64,000 nucleotides of DNA from Gonatopus flavifemur. Its lineage: Eukaryota; Arthropoda; Insecta; Hymenoptera; Dryinidae. Position numbers and translations under genes: made by a program. Under the pieces are notes generated by a model that was given only the letters and a program-made list of their open reading frames with translations, was not told the DNA's origin and did not search any database. The stretch is taken from assembly GCA_018340375.1 (NCBI GenBank), contig JAFFJZ010000003.1, forward strand, positions 12,586,001 through 12,650,000, read 5' to 3'. This document shows positions 25,501-36,899 of this stretch, one piece after another; within the stretch, counting starts at the first letter, position 1, and each line of letters opens with the position of its first letter.

Positions 25501-25654
25501 ACTCACTAGAACTATCTGGAGTTGAGTGATGTGGATTGACAGTTGCTGTAAGCATTGGATAAAATATTTTTGGCCACAACACTGCAAAACAACCAGCCAC
25601 AATGGCTAGTATGAAAACTGTCTTTCTTGGACCAAAATCCGTTATTTCAGCCAT
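19582..25654 (-). CDS. ric-3: RIC-3, nicotinic acetylcholine receptor chaperone (8 coding exons)
   Basis: ER membrane chaperone that promotes folding and assembly of nicotinic acetylcholine receptors (family knowledge). Coding exons on the minus strand: 25507-25654, 24018-24371, 23432-23694, 23075-23270, 22432-22571, 21363-21502, 21082-21268 and 19582-20370. They total 2217 nt, giving 738 aa with all phases agreeing. The first hydrophobic span is at about residues 12-32 (VFILAIVAGCFAVLWPKIF). The second, MGIVMPLYTLGIVLFFLYT (about 234-253), aligns with the second span of vertebrate RIC3. A coiled coil lies at about 320-367 (DQLRQRLVETEAAMERIV), matching the vertebrate LKETEAAMEKL box. Exon 2 (118 codons, Cys-rich, phase 1 at both ends) can be skipped without changing frame. 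The last exon encodes about 262 residues dominated by Glu/Asp runs. The exon-5 donor AAG|GTTTAT is weak; read-through would end the protein three codons later. Confidence 0.9.
19600..20215 (-). repeat. Acidic-codon microsatellite inside the RIC-3 last exon
   Basis: Long runs of GAA, GAG and GAT units encode Glu/Asp tracts. One uninterrupted stretch of TTC units on the plus strand lies at about 20093-20130, and more follow at 19718-19776 and 19935-20015. Such coding microsatellites vary in length by replication slippage, so the tail length probably differs between individuals. The long Ser-rich frames on the other strand are only the mirror of this repeat. Confidence 0.8.
24018..24371 (-). other. 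ric-3: Symmetric 354-nt exon of RIC-3, candidate cassette exon
   Basis: It is bounded by ACCATCAG|CATGC and CCTCACA|GTAAGA. Exon 1 ends in phase 1 and exon 3 accepts phase 1, so inclusion and skipping both keep the frame. It encodes a segment with five cysteines near CCEVIF, MCQNIL and LCREEVLARCG, placed between the two membrane spans and therefore expected in the ER lumen if the N-terminal span is a membrane anchor. Alternative splicing of insect ric-3 is known. That this exon is the one skipped is inference. Confidence 0.6.
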
Positions 25655-26252
25655 ATTCGGTCGATTATTTCGTTCGTTGAGCTTTCGTTATTTCGTTGCA
25701 CAGTGTTGAACGGAAAAAAAAGTGATAAAAAGGATTACACCCTTTCCGCAATCTCACACACACATACACACATCCAGGGATCGTTGCTTGTTGGCAGATA
25801 GAAAGGAGGTGTAAAACCAGCGATGTCGTCTGCTATTTCTGTCAGTGATCAGGAGCGTACTCGTAAATTGCCCCTTCCGGAAAATTTTTTTTTCCATTTC
25901 ACTGTATTTTCAAGTTTCATCGAAATTCGTCATTCTCTCATTGTACCTGTATACCCACGGTAAAACACAACATTTTTCATATAAATAAATGAATAAATTA
26001 TATTTCAATGCAAAACATTCATTTGATTATTGAAAAGATATAAAAAAATGTGAGTGTTTGCAAAGAAAAAAGTTGAGTAATACTTATGCAGTCATCAATA
26101 AATACTGCAACAGTTATAAAAATGAGCCAAAAAGTAATGTGCCAAAAATAGCATGGATCCTGGCAATCACAATCACAAGCGGAGAATAACCTTGTCTATT
26201 ATGAACCGGTCAATAACAAATCATTCTTCTTTTCGACGAACCATAATTTAGA

Positions 26253-26258
26253 TTTATT
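26253..26258 (-). terminator. Poly(A) signal of KGD4
   Basis: AATAAA on the minus strand about 97 nt after the stop of the KGD4 gene. Confidence 0.55.
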
Positions 26259-26354
26259 TACATAGTCCAATGTAATACATATTCAATACAATGAATAGTT
26301 ACTTATTTAAAGATCTAAACATATTTTCCCTCTTATTACTAAAAAAAAGTAGAT

Positions 26355-26953
26355 TCATTCTGGACCGCCACGCTGCAATTTGAAAATAAAATCACATTAT
26401 ATTACATAACACATTTAATATATATATATATATAAATCTATGCACAATGTACGTGCATGTAATTGAAATTTTTCAAACAAACTTACATTAATGTATTCAA
26501 TTTCTTTTTCGCTAATTGGTCGACGTTGAAATCGAGGAGGTAAATAAATATCTTCTATTGTGGGTAAAACTACAACTTGGGGACCCGTTGCGCCAGGTTG
26601 TTTACCTTTTTGAGTCGACCCTGACAGCGCAGATGGAATAGATGTCGCTTCTGCAGCTACTATAACCAATAAATAACATTTCAATGTAATCCTTCAATAA
26701 ATAAATAAAATATAAAATGAAAGATATGTCAAAATTTAAAATACCTCTAGTAATTCCACCTTTACGAAATTTGATCATTGGCACGTGAGGTGGGACTACC
26801 TGCAGAAACGAAATCAAATAATTCGAGGAATTGAATCGATCGTAATGTTGACGTAACATAATCATGAATCATAATTCTTTAATAAATACACATTCTACGC
26901 GAATTTTGATGAAATGACATATCACTGACCTTCCAAGCTCTACTTGCCATCAT
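26355..26953 (-). CDS. KGD4: KGD4 / MRPS36, small subunit of 2-oxoglutarate dehydrogenase (4 exons)
   Basis: This is the small protein first catalogued as mitochondrial ribosomal protein S36 and now known as the adaptor that links E3 to the E1-E2 core of the 2-oxoglutarate dehydrogenase complex in the matrix. Exons on the minus strand: 26930-26953, 26745-26799, 26487-26659 and 26355-26372, total 270 nt, giving 89 aa. The start MMASRAWKVVPPHVPMIKFR matches the family's basic N-terminus (VVKPHTPLIRF in human). The C-terminus EKEIEYINRGGPE matches the near-invariant E-E-FI-RGGPE end. The last exon holds only five codons plus the stop. All splice sites are GT-AG and phases agree. Two ATG codons lie in tandem at the start; either could be used. 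The gene is too exon-split for simple frame scanning to find. Confidence 0.93.
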
Positions 26954-27570
26954 TGCAATTTTGTATTAGAGTATTTTGCCGGACGCACGAACTAATTTTA
27001 ACTCTTACTACCAATCATGGCCATTTTGTCTGATCATATGATAGATTTCTTGTTACAATTTTTCTCTACAGATGGCGATTAATTGATCTGCAAACCATTG
27101 TTGCTTCTGAGATCTTGTGGATCTTATTTTTAATAATTTACAATAGTTTAAAAAAAGACTAAGGTTGAATAACTCGTATGATTTTATTATACCATCATAG
27201 AATCTAATTCAAATATTCCGATTTGTTGATATGCTTTTCATTAATGATTGACAAAGAACGAAGATACATCGAGATATTTCAATCATATTTCATAGCTCAT
27301 TAGAAATTTGGAATTTTATCAAGGATAAGGATAAATAAGAAATGAAAAAGTAATTTGAATTGAAAATTTTATTATAATTTATCATCTAAATTATTCACAG
27401 AACAAATATTTGGTTTCGACGAATTGAGAAATGATAAATTAACGAATGTTACAATATTGTACAAGATGAAGATATATTATGAATCCACATAAAACGTGGT
27501 TGATCTGGTTTGATAAACATTTTGTGTTATCAAATAAAATCTGATATCAACTTGACATAAAGCGCAAATG

Positions 27571-27576
27571 TTTATT
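27571..27576 (-). terminator. Poly(A) signal of Hsp83
   Basis: AATAAA on the minus strand about 65 nt beyond the Hsp83 stop codon. Confidence 0.65.
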
Positions 27577-27640
27577 AAAAAAATGGATGTAATGAAATCT
27601 GTGTAACATGAACTTAAAAAATGTACAGATTTAAAAGAAT

Positions 27641-29809
27641 TTAATCTACTTCTTCCATTCGGGATGCATCTTCGGCATCACCTTCCACAGCTGCGGGAGT
27701 TTCTTCTACAGTTTTTACTTCCTCGGGTAGGGGCTCTTCTTCGTCGATACCAAGACCCAGCTTGATCATTCTATAGATTCTAGATGCGTGTACTTGAGGT
27801 TCGTCAAGAGTGAAACCAGATGACAGAAGAGCAGTTTCGAAGAGGAGAATGACTAAATCTTTCACAGCCTTATCATTTTTGTCAGCTTCTGCTTTTTGAC
27901 GAAGATTTTCAATGATAGGATGGTCAGGGTTAATTTCGAGATGTTTTTTCGCCGCCATGTATCCCATGGTCGAAGTATCTCTCAGAGCTTGAGCTTTCAT
28001 GATTCTTTCCATGTTGGCGGTCCAGCCGTATTGAGAAGTGACGATACAACAGGGTGAATCTACCAATCGATTCGATACCACGACCTTTTCTACTTTGTTG
28101 TCCAAGATATTCTTCATAACTTTACATAGGTTTTCGAATTTGGCTTTATCTTCTTCCCTCTTCTTCTTCTCATCTTCGTCTTCCGGTAATTCTAAGCCTT
28201 CTTTAGTAACGGATACCAACTGTTTACCGTCGAATTCTTTCATTTGTTGAACGACGTATTCATCGATTGGTTCGGTCATATAAATTACTTCGAATCCGCG
28301 TTTCTTTACTCTTTCAACGAACGAACTGTTAGCGACCTGTTCCTTGTTCTCTCCTGTGATGAAGTAAATGTGTTTTTGATTCTCCTTCATCCTACCAACG
28401 TAATCTCTGAGAGAACACATCTCGTCACCGGAAGCCGAAGTATAATACCTCAACAATTCAGCCAATTTGCTTCGATTGGTGCTATCTTCGTGAATTCCTA
28501 ATTTAATGTTCTTGCTAAATTGTTCATAGAACTTTTTGTAATTTTCCTTGTCCTCTGCAAGCTCTTCAAACAGTTCCAAACATTTTTTCACGAGATTTTT
28601 ACGAATAACTTTCAAAATTTTATTTTGTTGAAGCATTTCACGAGAAATATTGAGCGGTAGATCTTCGCTGTCTACGACTCCTTTGATGAAGTTGAGGTAT
28701 TCGGGTATCAATTCCTCGCAGTTGTCCATGATGAATACTCGTCGGACGTACAATTTGATGTTGTTCTTTTTCTTCTTATTTTCAAAAAGATCGAATGGCA
28801 TACGGCGGGGGGCGAACAGCAAAGCTCTGAATTCCAACTGTCCTTCTACCGAAAAATGTTTCACAGCTAAATGATCTTCCCAATCATTGGTGAGAGATTT
28901 ATAGAACTCGCCGTATTCTTCTTGAGTAATGTCATCTGGATTTCTGGTCCAAATAGGTTTCATCTTGTTCAACTCTTCATCTTCGGTATATTTTTCTTTG
29001 ATGGTTTTCTTCTTTTTCTTCTTCTTTTCTTTGTCCTCTCCCTCTTCATCTTCTCCCACGTCTTCTACTTTGGGTTTTCCATCTTCCTCTTGATCTTCCT
29101 TCTTCTCTTCCGTTTCCTCCTCGTCTTCGCTCAATTCCTTTTCCCGTTCTTTTTGAACCACCAATTTAATGGGGTAGCCGATGAATTGTGAGTGTTTTCT
29201 AATGATTTCTTTGATTTTACTTTCTTCGAGATATTCAGTTTGATCTTCCTTCATGTGGAGAATGATCTTGGTACCTCGACCCAGAGGTTCTCCATTGTCA
29301 GGTTTGACGATGAATGATCCTCCGGCACTCGATTCCCACATATATTGCTCGTCGTCGTTGTGTTTTGTCACAACGGTGACTCTGTCGGCAACGAGGAAGG
29401 CGGAATAGAAACCAACACCAAATTGACCGATCATAGAGATGTCGGCACCAGCTTGGAGGGCTTCCATGAAAGCTTTTGTTCCAGATTTTGCAATTGTACC
29501 TAAATTATTAACTAAATCTGCTTTGGTCATGCCGATACCTGAATCGATTATGGTCAAAGTTTTATCATTTTTGTTTGGAATGAGTTTGATAGACAATTCT
29601 TTTCCACTGTCGAGTTTTGTAGGATCGGTCAAAGATTCGTAGCGAATTTTGTCAAGAGCATCGCTGGAGTTGGATATCAATTCTCTGAGGAAAATTTCTT
29701 TGTTGGAGTAGAATGTGTTGATAATCAGAGACATAAGCTGAGCAATTTCAGCTTGGAAAGCAAAAGTCTCGCCTGTCTGTCCTCCTTCGGTTTCCATCTT
29801 TTCCGGCAT
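27641..29809 (-). CDS. Hsp83: Cytosolic heat shock protein 90 (Hsp83)
   Basis: ATP-dependent dimeric chaperone of the cytosol. There is one uninterrupted coding exon of 722 aa, the normal length. I start at the ATG at 29809 because it directly follows an acceptor (TTTTGCAG|ATGCCGG); the in-frame codons before it are intron. The signature [10 protein letters not shown] is at residues 34-43, with catalytic Glu43 and Mg/ATP-binding Asn47 in [22 protein letters not shown] and [17 protein letters not shown] form the rest of the ATP site. A charged linker of Glu/Lys runs lies at about 222-275. The middle domain contains [17 protein letters not shown] and NISREMLQQ. The C-terminal MEEVD binds TPR co-chaperones. 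Upstream are a leader intron (29810-30819), a TATA box and a five-unit heat-shock element. The closest match by eye is bee/wasp Hsp90. Confidence 0.98.
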   Translation of the reverse strand: MPEKMETEGGQTGETFAFQAEIAQLMSLIINTFYSNKEIFLRELISNSSDALDKIRYESLTDPTKLDSGKELSIKLIPNKNDKTLTIIDSGIGMTKADLVNNLGTIAKSGTKAFMEALQAGADISMIGQFGVGFYSAFLVADRVTVVTKHNDDEQYMWESSAGGSFIVKPDNGEPLGRGTKIILHMKEDQTEYLEESKIKEIIRKHSQFIGYPIKLVVQKEREKELSEDEEETEEKKEDQEEDGKPKVEDVGEDEEGEDKEKKKKKKKTIKEKYTEDEELNKMKPIWTRNPDDITQEEYGEFYKSLTNDWEDHLAVKHFSVEGQLEFRALLFAPRRMPFDLFENKKKKNNIKLYVRRVFIMDNCEELIPEYLNFIKGVVDSEDLPLNISREMLQQNKILKVIRKNLVKKCLELFEELAEDKENYKKFYEQFSKNIKLGIHEDSTNRSKLAELLRYYTSASGDEMCSLRDYVGRMKENQKHIYFITGENKEQVANSSFVERVKKRGFEVIYMTEPIDEYVVQQMKEFDGKQLVSVTKEGLELPEDEDEKKKREEDKAKFENLCKVMKNILDNKVEKVVVSNRLVDSPCCIVTSQYGWTANMERIMKAQALRDTSTMGYMAAKKHLEINPDHPIIENLRQKAEADKNDKAVKDLVILLFETALLSSGFTLDEPQVHASRIYRMIKLGLGIDEEEPLPEEVKTVEETPAAVEGDAEDASRMEEVD

Positions 29810-30819
29810 CTGCAAAATCAAGAGAGAAAAGAAATTAGAACTATTGTGTAAAACAAATTCAAATATTTATTAATCAATCCTCTTTGTGAATTAGAAAAAC
29901 AAGGGTGAAGAATCTTCTAGATTCATGATAGATCCCGCGCATGATTTCATCGCAATTCTTAAAAATTACCAGATTGAAAAATAATATACCTCACCAAAAC
30001 AGTAATGAGGTTGATAAACAATAAATTAATTTTGGCGAAATAAATTTTTCAACAGTTTTCAAGGAGTTATAAAATATTCTGGAACATTCTGAAAACGTTA
30101 TGCAGTGTATGATACGTTTCAAAAGCGTTCCCGTATCATCTGGATTATTCATTGCCGTAAAAGAGGAATCGATGAGAAAAAATAGAAAAAACCTGATAAA
30201 ACAGGATGAGGTTGTAGAACTAAGTTGTACAAAGTTAAAGTTCAATCATATTAGAAAAGTACTTTCCAAACGCGTAAAATGTCACTGAAAAACATTGATT
30301 TATAACAAAAAAAAAAAAAAAAAAAAAAAAAGACAAAAGAATTTGCCGCATACCGGAAATGAAATTCTACAATTTCAGGCGAAACACCACGGAGGTTATA
30401 AAGAAAGTGATGATAAAATATCTACTTTTCTGTAATTATAGACAATACGTAATTAATTGTAAGCAACTAATCTATCATTTTATTAGTTCATAAAAGAAGG
30501 AAATATCATTGAAAGCTATATGAAATAACAAAATTGTAAAATCGGACCACGTGTTCAATTGAAAAAGATATATGATAAAGTAATTGAAAAAAACTACAAT
30601 TAGTAGCAAAATTCTTTTGAGGCAATGTAAATACACTTCAATATTCATAAATTATGATTTGAAATATTTTAAAATATTTTATACAACATTTTTGTAACAC
30701 AACCACAAAAAAACGAAGAAAATTCTGTCATGTTACACTTTTAACAAGCTAAATCTTCACGAATTATGAATCAATAATAAAACGTTATTTTTATGATTAA
30801 AGAAATAACGAAAACTCAC
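29810..30819 (-). other. Leader intron of Hsp83
   Basis: The donor is ATCAAA|GTGAGT at 30819 and the acceptor TTTTGCAG ends at 29810, just before the ATG. A non-coding first exon with an intron before the start codon is the usual layout of insect Hsp83. The intron carries a run of about 25 A at 30308-30331 and a candidate heat-shock element at 30077-30095. Confidence 0.75.
30077..30095. promoter_or_regulatory. Intronic heat-shock element
   Basis: TTCTGGAACATTCTGAAAA has three perfect alternating units (TTC, GAA, TTC) with two-base spacing and an imperfect fourth (AAA). A weaker set, TTC-AAG-TTC, follows at 30117-30130. It lies inside the Hsp83 leader intron, so it may add to heat-shock factor binding. 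Confidence 0.5.
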
Positions 30820-30915
30820 TTTGATCGATTAAAACCGAGTTATAAGACGAAAAATATTCAACCTTCGACGACACAGATCCACCGTGCACAATGAGTATCC
30901 GTATAGTAGTCAATT
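30820..30915 (-). other. Non-coding first exon of Hsp83 (5' end approximate)
   Basis: The donor at 30820|30819 is clear. The 5' end is estimated from the TATA box at 30942-30947, about 30 nt upstream. There is no ATG frame of note. Confidence 0.55.
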
Positions 30916-30941
30916 TGGACGCGCCGGCGGGAAGGAGGCTC

Positions 30942-30947
30942 TTTATA
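30942..30947 (-). promoter_or_regulatory. TATA box of Hsp83
   Basis: TATAAA on the minus strand (ACATATAAAG), placed between the heat-shock element and the leader exon at the distance expected for RNA polymerase II. Confidence 0.75.
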
Positions 30948-30966
30948 TGTGTATAGGGGAAAGTCT

Positions 30967-30991
30967 GGAACTTTCTGGAACATTCTAGAAG
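30967..30991. promoter_or_regulatory. Heat-shock element of the Hsp83 promoter, five perfect units
   Basis: Five alternating units, GAA 30968-70, TTC 30973-75, GAA 30978-80, TTC 30983-85 and GAA 30988-90, each separated by exactly two bases, sit about 20 bp upstream of the TATA box. This is a consensus binding site for trimeric heat-shock factor. Proximity to TATA resembles other insect Hsp83 promoters. Confidence 0.92.
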
Positions 30992-32032
30992 TTATCGAGT
31001 ATTCAAAACACTTCTGTTCCGGCACCACCGTTCTTTATATGCGAATTTACCTAATTATTGTATGGATTTTCTTTGCCATGTACTTTCAAAAATTATAAAT
31101 TATAATTTTCTCACCCTCGACACATTGAAATATCGTTCAGTAAGATATTTGCATTTAATGAATATAACTTTGATCATAGTTGTATTTCCGTGAGCACAAG
31201 CATTCGCAATGTATTTGATTTAATGGTATTCTCCTACACAACGATACTTATGTGGCCTAGTAAAACATGAATCAGCAACATGAATTTTTCGCAAAAAATG
31301 ATTGAAGTAATTGATTCACATTAATTGTTGGATCTTATTATTATTCATTAAAAAGAAAATTGATATGTAAATTTCCAAGAGCGACAAATTTCAAAATTAT
31401 TGTTAAACAACGATAATTGGAAAATATTTGAATTTTGAATATTCAATACTCGGAGCCTTCATCCATTGGTATAGAATTAACATTTCAATAATAATTTCTT
31501 ACAAAAATTCGATAATTTTTTGTTGTGAAATGATTCGATAAAATCCGACATGTACTTCAATCGGTATTTCAGATTCGCCATCAATTTTTGCGTATTGCCC
31601 TCTACGCTATACACTTCCTACTTGATAAAGGAAAAGAAGAGAAATTTTGCTTTCGAATTGATTATACAATTGTTATAGCATTTATTTGAGGTTTCTTATC
31701 ATAGATCGATAAGAGGAGAAAATTTAAAAACTACTATGAATTTCCCGCGCGTACAGTGGCGCCATCATACCATAAGAAACTTCAGTCATCGGTAAATTCT
31801 TTCTGTCATTATAAATTGAAAAAAGATCACTGGTATACCGCAATCGAGTGTCATGTTTCGAAAAGTCTACTAAAAATTTCTATTTCTTATAAGTAATAAA
31901 CCTCTTATCGTAATGAGTTCTGAAAGTGTTTCAGAATTGAAGTTTCAACATATTTCTCAAGGAAGTTCCAAAGGAGGTTCGAATGTGGATGAGCAATGAT
32001 GACGAAAGATCGTGGCTTCGGTGAGGACGATG

Positions 32033-32274
32033 CCCTGGTTAAAAGAATCCATTGAATGATCTGACAAATGAAATTCAATGAGATTTGGTCAGAATATTGT
32101 CCAAGTTTAATCGTAATTTAGTGAGATTTGGCCAGATTCAACGATGAGATTCACATGAAAGTTCTGACCAAATCTCATTGAAAAATCACCGGTGAGATTT
32201 GGTCAGAACATTGTCCACGTTTAATTGTAATTTAATGAGAATTGGCCAGAATTAATGGGTTCTTTCAACCAGGG
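32033..32274. mobile_element. MITE with CCCTGGTT ends and an internal direct repeat
   Basis: The left end CCCTGGTTAAAAGAATCCATT is mirrored by AATGGGTTCTTTCAACCAGGG at the right. Inside, a unit of about 59 bp (GAGATTTGGTCAGAA.. to ..TTGGCCAGA) occurs twice, at about 32079-32137 and 32190-32249, with an inverted GTTCTGACCAAATCTCATTG between. Single-end fragments of the same family appear near 6096-6117 and 18085-18110. It is non-coding. Confidence 0.65.
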
Positions 32275-34127
32275 TGAGTGGATGTTGTTTTTAATACAAT
32301 TTCTAACATACTTTGATTTATCATTTTTATATAAACAGAAGATTTACGCACATTTGGATTCCCTAAGAAAATAATAATATAATATGTAACCTGGCAAACA
32401 AGATCCCTATTTGGTTTTGTGGTAAATCGATGGTGAATTCATTTCGACAAGATTCGTAGAAAAAACGATAAACAGAACAAAGAGAAAATACAGAATAAAG
32501 AAAGAGGAACATTATTTTCCTTCCTCTATTTGGATTTATATTGGTTATATTAGGATTCTCATTGAACTTTTGTTAATGTGAAATTAATAATGTAATACCC
32601 CAAACAGCACAGCAGTCCTTGATGTATTTATAAACAATTCTTTATGGATTCTCATAGTCCCAAAGGTGTTCATTACCCACACCGCATCACAGTCTTAGAA
32701 AGTTCTTATTGAACTGATTGTGATGTGTGTGTGTTCATTCAATGTTCATAATACTTATATCTAATAAATATTATGGTTCAGGAAATCCCGCATAGTCGCA
32801 ATTCTTTCTATACAATACAAGATTACTCAAATAACACACAAAAATCACTCAGATCAGATTTTGAGGAAAGAAATTTTTTTAGAAATCAAAGAATCCCTAA
32901 AAAAGTTGTAAAAAGAATTCAATTTGTCAAACATTTGCAGGTTTTCTCAAGATCCTTTAAGATTTTTTCCAGAATTTTGAAAGAAAACTCTTCAAGGATT
33001 TTTTGAATTCTAAAAAAATTCAAGAAGAGTTCTTTTTTGAGAATTTATCAGTGATTCTTGTGTATTGTCTGATCAGGCCAATGTCTCATACAGTACTCAA
33101 AGCGCTCCCATTATAATAGTAAACATAAATTAATTAGGAATACTTTAAATACAAAATGAACTTTTGATGAACAATTTGATGTCCAGGTAGAACGAGAATT
33201 CATATATAGCGATTTCATAAAGAAATTTTCAGGCATTCAACATGTATGTCGTTGGAATTCATATTTAATTCATGTTTAGTGCTCATAGTTCAAGAATCCT
33301 TGAAATTTTCGTAAATTCAAAATGATAATCATGCTTTCTGAAAAGCTTCGACGATATGGTAAGAATACGGTGTAAATCATTCTTAATCCCTTGTAACATT
33401 TTCGAATTTTGAACATTCTATATGGTTGCAATGTTTGTAAATTTCACATTGATCACGAAATTTATAGACATTGCACCTGCATTGAATGTGCAAAATTGAA
33501 GAATATTATAAAGGATGTAATTTGCTCCCAATTCCTGCAAATTTTCGTTGAAGAGTTTCGTTTGAAATGGCGTAAATTTCCCCAATGGAAGGCTCAAGAA
33601 AAAGTTTTTGTTGACCCAGGACAGAAATATTATTAATTAATTCTTGAAAAATGATTCTTCTGAAATTTGTTTAGGTCCCGATAAGTCTCAAAGTTTGTAG
33701 AAAGCTCTATTCGACGGACATTTGCAAGTTTCTTCATAATACTTGAGGAATTATAAAAGAATTTGTAAATGCCCGTGGATCCTGTTGAAACTGAATGTTC
33801 TGTCCACTGAAATGATTATCCTTCAATATTTTATAAATTGATTCTTTTATTGAATAAAAACCTTCTGTACATTCGTTGTTAGACTGAAAATAATTCTCCA
33901 AAATATTTACTTTCTTCGGGTATTATTTTCCAGATAGTACGAGAATGTTCTCAAAACGTTTATGGAACTTCGCAACGCGTTTAGAACAATTTTCAATGCT
34001 TATTGAAACTTTTCGCCATTAGAGTTACTTTATGGTTCAAATTCTTAAAAAATGGATTCTTGTGACGTTTATTCATTAAAGTTTTATGAAATTCCAAGAA
34101 TCCAATTTGAAAGATTTTATGACAATG

Positions 34128-34371
34128 AAGGGGATACTAGCGGCTCCTAACGATGCAACTCGAGCCAAATCTTTTCTGACAAATTATTAAAAAATGAAGC
34201 AACAAAATATCCCCCTGTACAGACCATCTTTATTGATCGAAGAAGGTCTGTACAGAGCGATATTTCGATTTCATTCTTTCGTTTTCGAGTAATTTGTCAG
34301 AATAGTTTTGGTAGTGTCCTTTTCTAACCAATCGGTCTGGTTGCATCTTCAGGGGTCACTGGTATCACCTT
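34128..34371. mobile_element. MITE copy B, related to the element at 7837-8043
   Basis: It starts AAGGGGATACTAG and its right end inverted reads AAGGTGATACCAG. The core GGTCTGTACAGAGCGATATTT and the flanking TCTGACAAATTATT arms match copy A. The core inverted pair around GTACAGACC/GGTCTGTAC is better conserved than the rest. It is non-coding. Confidence 0.65.
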
Positions 34372-34818
34372 AAGGACCACGAACACACTTTCACGCTGTT
34401 CTTTTTACACATAATTTTATCATAATTCATAGCTCTCTTTCTAACAAACGGAATTATATAAATAATGCGATATTTAGTCCATTGAAACATTTCTTTATAA
34501 GTATTTTGAAAATACAAATTTGCCTACTGTGGCGCCTATTTTCTTCCTGTATGTCATTCAACAGTGTATTTGAGCAACGAATGATTGCCTACATTCAGGA
34601 ACTTACTTCTTCTGTAAATCTCCAAAACCTTAGAACGAAGAAAGAATTTAGAATGAAGAATTCACTGTAAAACTCAAAAAGGTTTGAAGATACTTAATGA
34701 ATGCAGTTTCATATTATTTACCCTTGCGTCACATATTGCTGTGAAAGATTGCTAGAACGTTTGCGGATATTCTCATGGTGTAAGAACATATCAATAATCT
34801 GTAATAATATGTCAAAAA

Positions 34819-35008
34819 TGATAACATTAATGAAGTGGAAGCTGTCGGCCGTTACGTTGCTCAAGTTTGGTTGACACTAGGAATCGATTAAGCAGCGTTG
34901 TTCTAAGCGTTTCATATGTTTAAATACGTGATGAAAGTTTTCTGTAAGTTATCACCATCAGCCGATAGCTCTACGGCTAACAATTTCCACTTCATATGAC
35001 ATTACCAC
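34819..35008. repeat. Imperfect inverted repeat, about 190 bp
   Basis: The left TTAATGAAGTGGAAGCTGTCGGCCGT and the inverted right CATATGAAGTGGAAATTGTTAGCCGT share most positions. The spacer of about 120 bp has no coding frame. It is probably a decayed miniature element. Confidence 0.4.
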
Positions 35009-35500
35009 AACATTCTAGCGCAAGGTTGAATTAATAGGTGCAATTTTATTGGGATAAATTGATTGCTATTGATAAAGGATTTGATTTATTGATAAATTGA
35101 TTTTTATTGGCACAGACAGCAAATTTCTATTAAATGGTGAATTTTGGTACCATGTTACAGGAATGATTGTTCATAAATGATCTATATAGGGTCATTATTT
35201 GGATGTTTTTGAAAACAGCCCTCACGAGGCGACCCACGTGGATAAGAATTTGCGCGCAAATATGCTTGTTCGTTCACAAAGCAATGCACATAAACAAGCT
35301 TCTGCCTGCAAATTGCATGCAAATCTACGGGTGAACTTCAAAATGTTATCTGGGACTATTTCCAAAAGATTCCTGTCGTAGTCACTGAATAATTTCAATG
35401 CCTGGATTTGAAATTTCTATTAAAAAGTTTAACCCAACGTACTACGGGTTTGTTCATTCCATGACTTAACATAGCGAATTCAAAATGTATAGAGCAAGTT

Positions 35501-35744
35501 CACTGGAAAAAAGATTTATTCGTCCTCTCTCGATGAAATATTTATTTGTAGAAATGAAATATTCAATGAGATGTAAAAACTGATTACTTGTGGCGAATCA
35601 ATGATTTATTTAGAAGACCAATTTATTTGGAGCAAGCATTCCATTATTTCATTTGATCAAATATTTCATTAATCCTAAGATATATTTTACGAAGAGAGTA
35701 CAAATAAACTATTTATTTGGTTGGAAGAAATTTTTTTTTCAGTG
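35501..35744. mobile_element. MITE-like inverted repeat with CACTG ends
   Basis: The ends CACTGGAAAAAAGATTTATT and (inverted) CACTGAAAAAAAAATTTCTT are followed in both arms by a TTTATT..TCCTCTCT-like block, so the inverted similarity extends about 50 bp. The length of 244 bp is close to that of the element at 833-1094, which has similar termini. Confidence 0.45.
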
Positions 35745-35767
35745 TTGATTAAATGAACTTAACTTAT

Positions 35768-35875
35768 CCGAGTTGGAAAAAATTCAGAATTATATATAAT
35801 TTATATCCAGTTCAGTATAGTTTATATATAACTCTATATAAATGATACGTAATTTTGAAAATTTGTCCACTCGAG
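35768..35875. repeat. GTGGACAAATTTTC family, copy 2
   Basis: Left CCGAGTTGGAAAAAATTCAG and inverted right CTCGAGTGGACAAATTTTC flank an ATATAT-rich centre. This is the same layout as 8821-8910, in the opposite orientation. Confidence 0.6.
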
Positions 35876-36877
35876 AAGTTCGTAGTGAAAATGATTTTTT
35901 TTTTCTGTTATTTCATGACAAAATGCATTGAATATCGATGATTAGGTTCAAAATAGTGAATGGTAAATCATTATTCAAAGCATTTTATGCGAACTTCTTC
36001 GGTTAGTTTCAGATTTCTTAATATCTTCATCGATACAATAACTTGAATTATCAAATATATAATTGTGATAGTAAAACATTCTTATGAATCATCATTTTTT
36101 TCTCTGTCAAGATATCAATTTATGAAAGTGTATGTACATATGAATGTACAACACGTTGAATCGACACTAGAATCAATTAAAAATGCCTATCCCGTAGGTT
36201 TACATGGGTGATGCGTCAGGAATAAAGAAGGGTCTTGAGTACGTTAACTGCATTTCTTTTTCTATTCCATGCACCGTACTCACTTCAAGATATTTTGGTA
36301 TTCTTAGTTTCTATGAACAAATGTATTTTCTTCGTAAGCACATTCATGGCTTATACTTTCAAGTACATTCAGATACATTGTTACAAGTACATTGAGGAAT
36401 TTTTAATAAGTTACCATACTTTCTCAAGGAAAGAAACACGTTAATTCGAGAACATTCAAGATAATTAACATAATTTCTAGAGTTACAGAAAAGTTATTCG
36501 GTTAACTCTCTTACCAATAGGTATTTAGCTTAACAGTAAACTCTTTACAATGAAAAAAAAATTGTGAACGATGTAAGAATCAAGTCTGTATCAGTTTTTT
36601 AATAGCGCTGTATAAGTAACATGAATTTGATTTTCTTATTGGACATAAATTGTATGTAGATTTTGCGCCAATGTTATGATTGTTGGTATTAATGTGCATC
36701 GCAGTATTCTTGTTCCATCGTTATTACAAGCTCAAATGACTTGTATAAATTATCAAGATTGTATTACAATGTTTTTGCTGAACATATTGTCACATGAATA
36801 TTATAGACCAGTATACGAAACTTCATCGTTGCATCATTTCGATGAAAAATTAATTTCTATTCGTCATTTTTTCATTT

Positions 36878-36899
36878 ATATATATATATATATATATAT
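36878..36899. repeat. TA dinucleotide microsatellite
   Basis: Eleven TA units. Similar TA runs lie at 26418-26434, 50069-50085 and 57686-57706. Confidence 0.9.

Noticed and set aside
28038..29642. Several open frames of 60-106 codons antisense to Hsp83
   Set aside because: They arise from codon bias of the long real gene on the other strand.
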